Source: an uncultured Actinomycetes bacterium (GTDB taxonomy: Bacteria > Actinomycetota > Thermoleophilia > Solirubrobacterales > Solirubrobacteraceae). From it: a DNA stretch of 64,000 nt. The position numbers and the translations under genes are program-made. This document shows, one piece after another, positions 1-8,352 of the stretch (the stretch's first letter is position 1; the number at the start of each line of letters is the position of its first letter). Under the pieces are notes generated by a model, which saw only the letters and a program-made list of their open reading frames with translations, was not told where the DNA came from and did no database searches. The stretch lies in assembly GCA_937888775.1 (NCBI GenBank), contig CALAQT010000068.1, positions 22,862 through 86,861 of the forward strand. The letters run 5' to 3'.

Positions 1-782
1 GCGGCGAGTGTGGTGACCGCGCCCAGGGCGGGCCCGCGACCACCGACCGGCTCGTGGAGCAACTGCAGCCCCTCCTGTCGCACCTGTGCCCACCAGCGTT
101 CCTCGGCGCGCCACATGTCGCCGGGCAACCACGTCGCCGCGGTCACCCACCGCCACGACGAGGGCAATGACGGTGGCTTCGAAGCCATCAGGTCGGCTCG
201 CGCGCGCCCAGCCAAACGCTCGCGGAGTGCAAAGAGCCACGCGGCCGCATCCGCCCAGATCCTAAGCTCGGGAGAGGCATCTCGCGCCCGCCGGTGCCAC
301 CTGTGGCGGAGCCACATTCGGATGGCATACGCATCGTCGCCTCCGGGATCGCCCCATGCGGATGCCCCCATGAGGCGGCGGATATCCTCCGCATTGCTCG
401 TGCCGCCGAGGCTCTTCGAGATGAGACCGAGACGCCCGAGCTCATAAGGAGTTGCAGCGGACGCACCTGCGAAGTACGCCAGCCGATCCTCGATATTCCT
501 GATTTCGAACCAGGCCACACAGCTCCGGACCACCTCGACACCCTCGGACGGGAGCCAGCCCGCCAGAACCCGCAGCTGCCAGATGAGCGTCTCAAAGACT
601 GCCCGCTGGGCGGCCTCGACACTCGTCGCGGAGCCAGTGTCGCGGATCCATCTGGTCTGACCGAGAACCGCGACAGCCGGCTCGAGTCCCGGCGTCTTCG
701 CCACACTCGACGCGACGTCGATCGCCTCGGTTGCTGCGAGGCCACGCGCGCGAACATCTCCCGCGATCCATCCGGCGCTCAT
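1..782 (-). CDS. V/A-type ATPase subunit C-like (V0D/AC39 family), partial
   Basis: The frame stays open from an ATG at 782 to the window edge, about 260 residues, so the C-terminus is missing. The protein is alpha-helical. A segment reading FEIRNIEDRLAYF about 100 residues in resembles the helix repeats of the AC39/V0d subunit, which joins the membrane ring to the central stalk of rotary V/A-ATPases. The start overlaps the stop of the upstream coiled-coil gene by ATGA, so the two are translationally coupled. The assignment rests on this weak family resemblance plus the neighbour, whose stalk-like helix fits the same operon. It could still be another helical partner protein. Confidence 0.55.
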   Translation of the reverse strand, partial: MSAGWIAGDVRARGLAATEAIDVASSVAKTPGLEPAVAVLGQTRWIRDTGSATSVEAAQRAVFETLIWQLRVLAGWLPSEGVEVVRSCVAWFEIRNIEDRLAYFAGASAATPYELGRLGLISKSLGGTSNAEDIRRLMGASAWGDPGGDDAYAIRMWLRHRWHRRARDASPELRIWADAAAWLFALRERLAGRARADLMASKPPSLPSSWRWVTAATWLPGDMWRAEERWWAQVRQEGLQLLHEPVGGRGPALGAVTTLA

Positions 783-1216
783 CGATCGACCTCGCCCGCT
801 TTCGCCAGCGACCGGAGCTGCTGCAGCACAGCACTCGCCACCGCGGCCGCTCTGAGGTCGCCGCTCTCTCTGATCGCCGCAGCCTCTGTTCGGCCGCGCG
901 CGAGGAGTTGCTCTCGCTCAGACGCCGATCGTTCGAGTCGTTGTTGCGATGCCCGCGCCATCACAGCGAGCGACCGCTCCATTGCACGCGCGATTCTGGT
1001 TTCTGCGTTGGCGGCGGCTTGCGTACGGATCCGATCAGCTTCGGCACGAGCGGCCTCGATGACGGCGTCCACCTCGTGCTGGACGGTATCCAACGTGGCA
1101 AACACGGGGGCCAGTTCGGATGCACGTGCTGCCTCGGGATCGACCGGAGGCGCGACTCCGGCCATTGCTGCACCCGGAGGAGACAACCGGCGGAACCGCT
1201 GGAGCATGCTGGCCAT
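779..1216 (-). CDS. V/A-type ATPase subunit G/H-like coiled coil
   Basis: This 145-residue protein is almost entirely one charged, alanine-rich helix with repeated EAARAEADRIRTQA-type heptads, typical of peripheral-stalk subunits (E/G/H) of V/A-ATPases. It has no membrane segment or signal peptide. It overlaps the following AC39-like gene by ATGA. In such operons the small stalk subunit commonly precedes the larger subunits. ATG 1216 is the first start; ATG 1207 is an alternative. The same frame stays open upstream to about 1372 without a start codon. Assignment is from composition and context, not from a diagnostic motif. Confidence 0.55.
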   Translation of the reverse strand: MASMLQRFRRLSPPGAAMAGVAPPVDPEAARASELAPVFATLDTVQHEVDAVIEAARAEADRIRTQAAANAETRIARAMERSLAVMARASQQRLERSASEREQLLARGRTEAAAIRESGDLRAAAVASAVLQQLRSLAKAGEVDR

Positions 1217-1429
1217 GGCTGCCGAAAGGATCGCCGATTCCCATTGGGGCGCAACAGGGCCGATCGTCCTGATCTTGGAGACACCGCCAGCCGCGACGGT
1301 TGCCGGAGCGCCGATGCCAAAGTCCTCGATTGACGTGCCGTATGGCCTGCCCTCTCTTGACAGCGGCCTCTATTGGGTCCCCGGATTGATGGGACACTCC
1401 GTCGATGGACCACATGGTTCCAGCCACAC
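1217..1429. other. Intergenic, upstream of the ATPase genes
   Basis: No convincing gene. The minus-strand frame of the coiled-coil gene remains open here and encodes a plausible-looking peptide (RPYGTSIEDFGIG), but it lacks a start codon and ends at a stop near 1372. It may be a leftover of another gene. Any promoter for the ATPase genes would lie here. Confidence 0.3.
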
Positions 1430-2190
1430 CCGCGGACCCGGCTCGGCGTCATGTGATCGAAACGCTTGTTTCGCTGATCGCCTTCGACGGCGACACGGTG
1501 CGAAAACGCAAGCAGTCAGTGAGGCTCCCATTCATCGACCTCACCACTCCTGAGTCGCGGCTTGCTGCGTGCCCGCCAGGGAGATCGAACTGAACCGCCG
1601 GCTCGCGCTCGATGTCTACCTCGGTGTCGATGAGATCCGGGAGCCGGACGGCTTGCTCATCGACGCGGCGGTGGTGATGCGGCGGTTGCCGGGTGACAGG
1701 CAACTGTCCACCCTCATCGCCAGAGGATCCGACGTCGCGATGGAGCTGACTCGCACGGCTCACGTCCTGGCCGCCTTTCATTCGAGGGCTGTTCGCAATC
1801 CGGAGATCGACCGCGTTGCGACGGTCGACGGACTGGCCGCACGCTGGGAGACGGACCTGGACGAATGGGACCCTCTGATTCAGCGCGTGCTCGGCATGCC
1901 GCATCGGGATCGAGAGCGCACGCTCGTCCGGCGCTATCTCGAGGCGAGGACCGGGCTTCTTGAGCGCCGGATCGCCGACGGCCACATTGTCGACGGTCAC
2001 GGTGACCTCCGTTCGGACTCGATCTTCTGCTTGTCGGACCGGCCGCGGCTGATCGACTGCCTCGAGTTCGACGCGAATCTACGGTTCGGAGACGAGCTTG
2101 CCGACGTCGCGTTCCTGGCAATGGACCTCGATGGCACGTCCCGATCTTGCCGACCACTTCGTGCGCGCATACGCCCGCTTCGCAGGGCCA
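1430..2190 (+). pseudogene. Decayed aminoglycoside-phosphotransferase/AAA kinase-like gene
   Basis: Three reading frames must be joined to recover one protein. The N-terminal piece (about 1450-1570) reads HVIETLVSLIAF to IDLTTPESRLAAC. The middle piece (1575-2140) carries EIELNRRLALDVYLGV, RTAHVLAAFHSRA and HIVDGHGDLRSDSIF. The end continues in a third frame (RPDLADHFVRAYARF). This order matches the phosphotransferase-like N-terminal half of the bifunctional APH/P-loop ATP-binding family, including the HGDL catalytic-loop-like motif. The C-terminal P-loop domain is absent. Two frameshifts and truncation next to IS remnants make it a pseudogene. Confidence 0.6.
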
Positions 2191-2220
2191 CGACCTGAAT
2201 ACGCGGGAGTTGCGCTCTGG

Positions 2221-2356
2221 TGTGTTAATTGCACTGGGATGATCCCGGTGTGTGCGTCAACGGCCGTAGTCCACAACCCCGCAGAGGAGGTCCAGATGGC
2301 TCGACGGGAGCGTCGGAAGTTCAGCGACGAGTACAAGGCCGAGGTGGTCCGTCGGC
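2221..2356 (+). mobile_element. IS3-family left-end and orfA 5' fragment
   Basis: An ATG at 2296, preceded by a GAGGAGG-like ribosome site, encodes MARRERRKFSDEYKAEVVR, which is the start of an IS3-family OrfA (transposase subunit with HTH). The reading frame is lost after about 20 codons where unrelated sequence begins. The leader before the ATG (ccacaaccccgcagagg) is repeated in degenerate form at about 3797-3836. This is a truncated, inactive remnant. Confidence 0.6.
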
Positions 2357-2413
2357 GACCCCACTGCAACCCAATGGGGCTCCATTCGTATTCGAAATGG
2401 TCCCCATGAGGGA

Positions 2414-2463
2414 GTGGAGCGGGAGAAGGGGTTCGAACCCTCGACCCTTACCTTGGCAAGGTA
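2414..2463 (-). repeat. tRNA-Gly 3'-half fragment A (att-like)
   Basis: Fifty bases are identical to 15556-15605 of the intact tRNA-Gly region, covering the acceptor 3' strand, T arm and anticodon loop. Identity stops just 5' of the anticodon stem, where the D arm and acceptor 5' strand are replaced by unrelated sequence. It has the same orientation as the intact tRNA. This is the expected scar of an integrative element that recombined in the anticodon region of tRNA-Gly. Confidence 0.7.
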
Positions 2464-2530
2464 GGCTTCTAATTCTGTATTCGGGAGGGGTCGAAAATGA
2501 CCTGTAAACGAGTACTTACCCCCAACTTCC

Positions 2531-2593
2531 ACGGGGCTCAACGCTGAGCACACGGGGATCCACGCTGACCACACCGGCGTCCACGCTGATCAC
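2531..2593 (-). repeat. Three 21-bp tandem units next to tRNA fragment A
   Basis: Units lie at 2531-2551, 2552-2572 and 2573-2593. On the minus strand each follows the pattern GTGRTCAGCGTKGAYSCCSGT. Related units sit at the same distance from tRNA fragment B (9755-9817). Tandem repeats of this kind are typical of the multiple terminal repeats of IS21-family elements. They could instead be integrase arm sites. No istA or istB gene is present. Confidence 0.55.
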
Positions 2594-2745
2594 AACGAAG
2601 GCTGCAGGTGGGGGAGGCCTGCGCCGCCCCGAATCCAGGCGCTCGACGGCCGGCAGCAAGCCCGCAGGCGTGGACCGGTGCCGAGGAAGACCACCCTCGC
2701 CTGCGGTAGGAAGATCTCGGCGCGGCGATCCTTACACTGTCCTGC

Positions 2746-3696
2746 GTGGCGCAGAGCGAAGGGTCGGTCGATGACCAAACGAGTGGCGCACCCCTGCGGG
2801 CGGGAGCGTACGACCGGTACGACACAACCTTCGGTTCCCGTGGCACCTCCTGCGCTGCGTGGCTCTATCGCCCCAGAGGCGTCGAGCGGCCACCGATCGT
2901 TGTCCTGGGCCATGGGTTCGCCGCGATCCGTGCGCTGCGCCTGGACGCCTATGCCGCGCGTTTCGCGGAGGCTGGCTTCGCCGCGCTGGTTTTTGACTAT
3001 CGGGGGTGGGGCGACAGCGCCGGTCAGCCGCGGAGGGTGCTGGACATTCGCGGCCAACAGGCGGACTGGCGTGCCGCAGTCGCACACGCCCGAACCCTCG
3101 ATGGCGTTGACACCGACCGAGTCGTGGCTTGGGGCTCCTCTTTCGGTGGCGGCCACGTCCTGCACCTGGCAGCTGAGGACCGACAGCTGGCTGCGGTCAT
3201 CGCTCAGGTCCCGCATATCAGCGGTCCCGCGTCGGCCTTCGCGCGCTCTCCTCAAGCCGTGGCCCGCTTGACGGCCGCTGCGCTGCGCGACCAGGTCGGC
3301 GCGCTTCTGGGTCGACAGCCATATCGGGTTCCGGCGGTCGGTGAGCCCGGCAGTACGGCGATGATGACGTCGCCCAACGCATTCCCGATGCTGAGGCGCC
3401 TCGCCGGCGCGAGATATGACGAACTCCTTGCCGAGAACGACGTCGCTGCACGCATCGCGCTCCGGGTCCCGTTCTACTCCCCCGGCCGCGTGGCGGAGAG
3501 GATCACGGGTCCTGCGCTCGTGCAGCTGGCGAGACATGACGTCGTGACCCCGTACCACGTTGCCCTGAAGGTCGCACGACGCATCCCTCGAGGGGAGACA
3601 CGCACCTACGATTGCGGCCACTTCGAGCCCTACGTCGAGCCCTACTTCGACTCCGTGGTCAACGACCAAATCGACTTTCTCAGGCGGTACGTTTGA
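2746..3696 (+). CDS. Alpha/beta hydrolase (serine hydrolase)
   Basis: A 316-residue cytoplasmic protein with the alpha/beta-hydrolase layout: oxyanion strand LGHGF (about 54-58), nucleophile elbow GSSFG with Ser132, acid Asp265 in RHDVVTP, and catalytic His292 in CGHFEPY. The sequence DYRGWGDSAG after strand 4 is typical of dienelactone-hydrolase and X-Pro-dipeptidyl-like esterases. The substrate is not evident. The start is GTG 2746, the first in frame; no strong ribosome site is visible, so a later start is possible. It stands alone between repeat remnants, inside the interval bounded by tRNA-Gly fragments A and B. Confidence 0.85.
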   Translation: MAQSEGSVDDQTSGAPLRAGAYDRYDTTFGSRGTSCAAWLYRPRGVERPPIVVLGHGFAAIRALRLDAYAARFAEAGFAALVFDYRGWGDSAGQPRRVLDIRGQQADWRAAVAHARTLDGVDTDRVVAWGSSFGGGHVLHLAAEDRQLAAVIAQVPHISGPASAFARSPQAVARLTAAALRDQVGALLGRQPYRVPAVGEPGSTAMMTSPNAFPMLRRLAGARYDELLAENDVAARIALRVPFYSPGRVAERITGPALVQLARHDVVTPYHVALKVARRIPRGETRTYDCGHFEPYVEPYFDSVVNDQIDFLRRYV

Positions 3697-4204
3697 CCCG
3701 AGGCGATCCCGGCCACGTGCGTGGCCTCAGTTCACGAACCATGCCGGCGGAGGGAAGCAGAGGACACATGGGCGTTACCCGATAAGGCGGACCACCATGT
3801 TGTGGGGGACAACCCCGCAAGAGGAGGCCAGGTGGCTCGATGGGACCTCGAGAGTGGGCTTGATCCGCGGCACCCGACACGTTGCTAGGCCGAAGACGCA
3901 GCGGTGGGCTGAGCTGTCTTCAGGCAGAGCCGCGACCACGGCGCTTGGTCGCCCGGGTAAGCATGGGCACCGTTCGCTTGAGCCAGTGGCGAAAGCCGCC
4001 GGCGCCGCCGCTGGGGGCTTCTGGCATGGCAGTGGTACCCTCGGATCATGACCCGTGCCGACCTTCACCGTCTTGTGGATGAGTTGCCGGAGGAGGCAAC
4101 GCTGTAACGGATCCACGCGGCTGTCGCTCCATGCGTGAAGACTTGTCACACACGGGGTCACGCTCCTCACCGCGGCTCTGATCGCCCGTCGTGGTCCGGA
4201 TAGG
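3697..4204. other. Remnant-rich intergenic stretch
   Basis: At about 3797-3836 a degenerate copy of the IS3 leader seen at 2265-2305 ends in a start-like GTG but has no OrfA body. At 4048-4107 an ATG opens a 19-codon frame (MTRADLHRLVDELPEEATL) that resembles the beginning of small antitoxin-like proteins with an LVDELPEEAL motif, cut by an early stop. No intact gene is seen. Confidence 0.45.
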
Positions 4205-5254
4205 ATGGCGTCCATGGAGCCGTCTCCCCCATTGTCCAGTCGGCCCGCGAGCCAGGCTGAATGCCGCAACGTGACGCATCCAGCACCCGATGCCGGCGAA
4301 GCTTTGGGCTTCGCCCTTGCCCTCCGGGCTGAAGACTGCTGGGACCTGTGTAGCTCACGCGCCGCGCATTACGGCTGGGTCGGCCGGCCTCCCGACGCGA
4401 AGTACGTCGAGCGGTCGCGAGGCATCAACTGGCTCGCGACGGTCATGACGGCGCGCTGGATCGCCTATCGGGTGCCGGTCTCGCCTGAGGAGATGCTCTA
4501 CATCGCCGACCGCGGCGACCTGGCTGCGTCGCTCCAGCAGTCGACCGTCAACTTGACAAGGGCGCATCTGATCTGGCGGGACACGATCGTCGAGATACTT
4601 CGTGAGGAAGCCTTACGCCTCGGCACCCCCCGCAGCGTCCTCTCCGACGCGCTCAACGCCGTGCGGGTGAGCTTCGACGCCAGCCTGGTCCAAGTCGCGC
4701 GCGCCTTCGACCAGCGTATGGATGAGCTCACACGCGACCTGGCCGCGGAGCGCGAAGCGCTTCTTCATTTGTCGCTCCATGACCCCCTCACCGGGTTATC
4801 CAACCGTGTGCTGCTGTATGACCGCATCAACCAGGCTGTGTTGGTCTCCAAACGCGAAGGAACCACGTTTGCAATATTGGCCATCGATCTCGACGGCTTC
4901 AAGGCTGTGAACGACAGCCTCGGTCATGGTGGCGGAGACGTCGTTCTTCAGCAGATCTCGGGGCGCTTGCTGGAGGCGGTGCGCGAGTCCGACACGGTGG
5001 CGCGATGGGGCGGCGACGAGTTCACGATCCTGCTCTCCGGGGCAAACGACGAGTCGGCATCCGCGTTAGCAAGAAAACTGCAGCACACGATCGCAAGCCC
5101 TGTCAGAGTCGCAGGACAATTGGCAGTCGTGGGCGCAACCATTGGGGTCGCGTCATACCCCAAGGCCGGGAGCGATCTCCAGGCACTTCTGAGTTCCGCT
5201 GACCGTGCGATGTATCGAGGCAAGCGCGAACGAGGTGCACGCTCGACAACCTAG
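4205..5254 (+). CDS. GGDEF-domain diguanylate cyclase
   Basis: A 349-residue protein that should make cyclic di-GMP from two GTP. The C-terminal GGDEF domain (about 185-345) begins with HDPLTGLSNR, has the metal-binding DLDGFKAVND segment and an intact GGDEF signature at 269-273. An RESD I-site at 260-263, five residues upstream, predicts product feedback inhibition. The N-terminal 180 residues are soluble and helical, with no recognised sensor domain and no membrane segment. A short coiled coil (FDQRMDELTRDLAAEREALLHL) joins the halves. The start could be ATG 4205 or ATG 4214. No partner gene is adjacent. Confidence 0.92.
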   Translation: MASMEPSPPLSSRPASQAECRNVTHPAPDAGEALGFALALRAEDCWDLCSSRAAHYGWVGRPPDAKYVERSRGINWLATVMTARWIAYRVPVSPEEMLYIADRGDLAASLQQSTVNLTRAHLIWRDTIVEILREEALRLGTPRSVLSDALNAVRVSFDASLVQVARAFDQRMDELTRDLAAEREALLHLSLHDPLTGLSNRVLLYDRINQAVLVSKREGTTFAILAIDLDGFKAVNDSLGHGGGDVVLQQISGRLLEAVRESDTVARWGGDEFTILLSGANDESASALARKLQHTIASPVRVAGQLAVVGATIGVASYPKAGSDLQALLSSADRAMYRGKRERGARSTT

Positions 5255-5492
5255 TGTGTCATGCGAACAACGCGGCATCTGGGTAGGAGGCACCGCTCTG
5301 CGGCCACTGTGACTTCCGCGCCCGAGTGGATCGGGGCGGACTCTCGCCGGCGTGGGGACCGCTTGTGGCGGACGACAGCCGCGAAGAGCTTGATGCTCCG
5401 CACGCGCTCATAGCCACCGCCGCCGGCACGACGGCGCCCATGAGGCGAGGAGCGACGACCTCGAAGTCAGGCGCTGCCGACAAGCGCCACGT
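5255..5492. other. Intergenic, nothing recognised
   Basis: Lies between convergent genes. Short overlapping frames on both strands show no family features. Confidence 0.3.
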
Positions 5493-5879
5493 TCACGACA
5501 TCACCGAACCTGCTGCCGGCGGTGGAAGAAGCGCACTCGATTTCAACGAGCGACGCAGGGAGAGGGACACGACCGCCCAGGCTGGAATGAAGAGGATGGC
5601 GGCGCCCAGGAGGTCACCGAACGGCTGCCCTCCCGACGTGGTCGTAATGACATTCGTGTACCCGAATGTGGGCGACCCGGGGACGACGAAATAGCTGACC
5701 AGTGCGGAGGCCCCAGCGATGAGGCCAAAGAGCGCACCGAATCCATAGAGGGTGGTGAAGGCGATGGTTGCATCCGTTTTCCCCCAAGAAACGTAATGCT
5801 GCGGGGCTGTGCCGGGCGACGTCGTTGCGGTGGAGAGGGAGGATGTCGCCGTGGCCACCGTGCAGTGCGTGTACCGCAT
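5493..5879 (-). CDS. Small membrane protein; N-terminus formed by the 34-bp repeat
   Basis: About 128 residues. Two hydrophobic segments (YGFGALFGLIAGASALVSYFVV and FGDLLGAAILFIPAWAVVSLSL) suggest a two-pass membrane protein with a short basic tail. The family is not recognised. Codons encoded by the 34-bp dispersed repeat at 5766-5799 contribute the segment around HYVSWGKTDAT, just before the first hydrophobic stretch, so the present N-terminus may be a junction and not the ancestral start. Probably a truncated or re-started gene. Confidence 0.45.
   Translation of the reverse strand: MRYTHCTVATATSSLSTATTSPGTAPQHYVSWGKTDATIAFTTLYGFGALFGLIAGASALVSYFVVPGSPTFGYTNVITTTSGGQPFGDLLGAAILFIPAWAVVSLSLRRSLKSSALLPPPAAGSVMS
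5766..5799 (+). repeat. 34-bp dispersed repeat, copy 1
   Basis: Starts ggttgcatccgttttccccc and ends aagaaacgtaatgc; identical to copy 2 at 6772-6805 and one base different from copy 3 at 9569-9602. It contains an imperfect inverted repeat (GCAT...CGTTT / AAACG...ATGC). Flanks on both sides differ in all three copies. Confidence 0.8.
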
Positions 5880-6036
5880 CGCCGCCGTCCAGCCACCGGG
5901 CGGTCGGCCGATGAGCGCAGCCGCCTACCTGCGGGGCCGGCGCCAGAGGCTGTGAGCGGCCCCGGTGCCGGGCCATGCCGCCCGGGGCCGTGTGCCATGC
6001 TTGGCGCATACGCGGACCTTTTTTTGAGGGTGGCCG

Positions 6037-6462
6037 ATGCGGCGTCTCGGGGGAAACGTTTCGACGAGGGTCGCTGACGCGCTCCGCGGTCTCGACCGCC
6101 GCCTCCACATCGACCGCGGTGGAGGCAGCGAGTGGGCCTGGGCCGTCCCCGCCGCCGCCTTCGTTGTGACGGTGACCATCCTCGTCACCGCCGGTGTGAT
6201 GAGCGGAGTGTGGGCCGCCGAGTACATCCCCACCGGCCTCGTCGTCGGGCTCGTCATCGCCGGCCTGCTGGTCGCCTGCGCGGTGCCTGAGGAGGTGCCT
6301 CCCGACATCGACCACGGCGACCGCGGTCCCGACCGTGAGCCGCCCTCCACACCTCCGCGCTTCGACCCGGACATCTGGGTCGCGCTGCTGGCCGGGTCCA
6401 GCACGGATCCCGAACCGTCCGGCGATGAAAGGCTCCGTCAGCCGGTCGGCGCCGCGCCGTAG
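6037..6462 (+). CDS. Hypothetical two-pass membrane protein
   Basis: A 141-residue protein starting at ATG 6037 after a GAGGG ribosome-binding stretch. About 35 hydrophilic residues are followed by two hydrophobic helices (WAVPAAAFVVTVTILVTAGV and IPTGLVVGLVIAGLLVACAV) and a proline/aspartate-rich tail of about 50 residues. No family recognised. It ends 77 bases before the truncated smpB. Confidence 0.5.
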   Translation: MRRLGGNVSTRVADALRGLDRRLHIDRGGGSEWAWAVPAAAFVVTVTILVTAGVMSGVWAAEYIPTGLVVGLVIAGLLVACAVPEEVPPDIDHGDRGPDREPPSTPPRFDPDIWVALLAGSSTDPEPSGDERLRQPVGAAP

Positions 6463-6539
6463 CTGACCCGCACCCCGGGCACCGGCCGGCGCGACACCCC
6501 ACCAGCACGCCGCGGTGCCCACCCTGTACATAACACCGC

Positions 6540-6860
6540 ATGGCCGCGACGACCAAGCTGACGACAGCAGACCCCACGCTGGCGCGCAATCGCCAGGCGT
6601 CGCACGAGTACTTCATCCTGGAGACCTTCGAGGCGGGGATCGCGCTCGCCGGTACCGAGGTCAAGGCGCTGCGCGACGGCCGCACCCAGCTGCGCGAGGG
6701 CTACGTGCGCGTCGAGGGTGGAGAGGCGTGGCTGCTCGGCGTCAACATCGCCGAGTACACCCAGGGCCACCGGTTGCATCCGTTTTCCCCCAAGAAACGT
6801 AATGCAACGCCTGCGGCCGTCCTGGACAGCCTCGAGGTGCCGGTCGGCAAGGCCAGCTGA
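6540..6860 (+). pseudogene. smpB: smpB, truncated at the 34-bp repeat
   Basis: Residues 1-77 match the N-terminal half of SmpB, the tmRNA-binding protein of trans-translation: RNRQASHEYFILETFEAGI, GTEVKALRDGRTQLREGYV and LLGVNIAEYTQGHR. Right after GHR the sequence enters the 34-bp dispersed repeat and then an unrelated 18-residue tail before the stop. The second half of SmpB (the NHEPLRPRKLLLH region, the rest of the OB fold and the basic C-terminal tail) is missing. At 106 residues instead of about 155 it is unlikely to work. No other smpB and no tmRNA gene are visible here. Confidence 0.8.
6772..6805 (+). repeat. 34-bp dispersed repeat, copy 2 (inside smpB)
   Basis: Identical over 34 bases to copy 1. 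It starts exactly where SmpB homology ends and encodes LHPFSPKKRNA in the smpB frame. Confidence 0.8.
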
Positions 6861-6924
6861 GCTCGCCGACTGCGGACCGGCGCGGGCCCATCCGTGCCGC
6901 GGTGCACTAGGCTCCCGAGTCGAG

Positions 6925-8352
6925 ATGCGATCCTGGTTCGACGGGAATCGGCCGCGTGCGCTCGCGCTGCTGGCGATCGGCGTCGTGGTGCTCGCCACAG
7001 TGGTCAGTCGCCTACCAGTGCTCGGGGTCGGCGAGATCGACTGGGACGAGGGCGTGTACTGGCTCTCGATGCAGTCGATGCGAAGTGGTCACGCGCTGTT
7101 CGTGTCCGTGTACAGCTCGCAGCCGCCCGCCTTCCTGCTCTTCGCGGAGCCGCTGTGGGCGGTGCTCGGCGCCGGCATCGTCGCCGGGCGTGCGGTGATG
7201 CTCGCCTGGGGCGCCGTCGCCGTCGTGGCGGGGAGCGTGATCGGATGGCGGCTTGGGGGGAGGGTCGCCGCTGTGGCTGCGGCGGTGACGCTGGCGGTAG
7301 ACCCGCTGATGGTGCGGCAGTCGGTGGTGCTCCAGGCAGACGGGCCCGCCACCGCCCTGGGGCTGGTCGCCGTCGCCCTGGCGGCGGTGGCGCTTACGTC
7401 TGCGAGCCGGCACTGGGGCCTGGCGGCTGCCGGCCTGGCCGGGGCGGCGCTCGCCGTCGGGCTCCTCACCAAGCTCCTCGACGTCGCTGTCGTCCTGCCG
7501 CTGCTGACTGTGTTGCTGAGTCGCAGCAGATGGCGCCGGCTTCTTCCCGCGGCTGTCCTGGGAGGGATCCTGGCCGCCGGGGCGATCCTCCTCCCACTCC
7601 ACGACGCCTGGCAGGCGATGTGGAACCAGGCCGTGGGGCTCCATCTCGACACCCAATCGGCGACGTCCGGCATCAGCGTTGCGGACGCCCTCAAGATCCG
7701 CTGGCACCTGGCGGCGATTGCGGCGGTCGGGGCGATTATCGGCTGGCGGCGACACCGGCGGCTGGTGGTCGCCGGTGTCGTGTGGTTCGCCGCGGCGGTG
7801 GCGGCCATGGCAGTGACACACCCGCTCTGGCCGCACCACGCCGTATCGGTGTCGCCGGCTTACGCCCTGCTCTGCGGCGCCGGGGTGTCGTCCGCCTTCG
7901 AGTGGCTCAGTCACCTGGGACGGCGCGACTTTGTCTATGCGGGCACGGCATCCGCTGCCGCGCTCGTGCTGGCCGCTTCGATCTTCCTCTGGTCCGGGCT
8001 GCGCGGACTCTCGCCGACGACCGACTTCAGTGCGCTGGCCGGCGCGCTCGACGCACACACCTCCGCGACGGCGCAACTGGTCGGCGACGACCAGTACGCA
8101 CAGGCGCTGGCCAACCGTGCCGCACCCCCGGGATTCGTGGACACGTCGAACACGCGGATGTATGCGGAACCGGGCGCGCTGCAGGGATTGGAGGCTGCAG
8201 CGGACGGTGCGCCACCGGTGTGCGCTGTCCTCTTCTCGAGCGGGCGCTTCGCACACCTGCCGGGCTTCGCCGCATGGGTTGCTCAGCGCTACCCGGTCGC
8301 CGTGAGCCTCGGCGGCTCACAGACGCTTTTCCTCGCGCCCGGGTGTGCGTGA
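6925..8352 (+). CDS. Membrane glycosyltransferase, GT39/ArnT-like
   Basis: A 475-residue polytopic protein with about 10-12 hydrophobic helices. An acidic motif after the first helix (GEIDWDEGVYWLSMQSMRSG) matches the DE-containing periplasmic loop of polyprenyl-phosphate-dependent mannosyl- or arabinosyltransferases of the PMT/ArnT fold. Such enzymes move a sugar from a lipid carrier to a protein, lipid or glycan outside the membrane. The C-terminal 100 residues form a soluble domain. ATG 6925 is chosen because earlier in-frame codons overlap the smpB remnant. The stop overlaps the next start by ATGA, so the two transferases are probably one operon. Confidence 0.75.
   Translation: MRSWFDGNRPRALALLAIGVVVLATVVSRLPVLGVGEIDWDEGVYWLSMQSMRSGHALFVSVYSSQPPAFLLFAEPLWAVLGAGIVAGRAVMLAWGAVAVVAGSVIGWRLGGRVAAVAAAVTLAVDPLMVRQSVVLQADGPATALGLVAVALAAVALTSASRHWGLAAAGLAGAALAVGLLTKLLDVAVVLPLLTVLLSRSRWRRLLPAAVLGGILAAGAILLPLHDAWQAMWNQAVGLHLDTQSATSGISVADALKIRWHLAAIAAVGAIIGWRRHRRLVVAGVVWFAAAVAAMAVTHPLWPHHAVSVSPAYALLCGAGVSSAFEWLSHLGRRDFVYAGTASAAALVLAASIFLWSGLRGLSPTTDFSALAGALDAHTSATAQLVGDDQYAQALANRAAPPGFVDTSNTRMYAEPGALQGLEAAADGAPPVCAVLFSSGRFAHLPGFAAWVAQRYPVAVSLGGSQTLFLAPGCA

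Noticed and set aside
294..1553. 419-codon plus-strand ORF across the ATPase genes
   Set aside because: It is antisense to the coherent coiled-coil and AC39-like frames and has the Arg/Ser/Ala-rich look of a GC-rich shadow.
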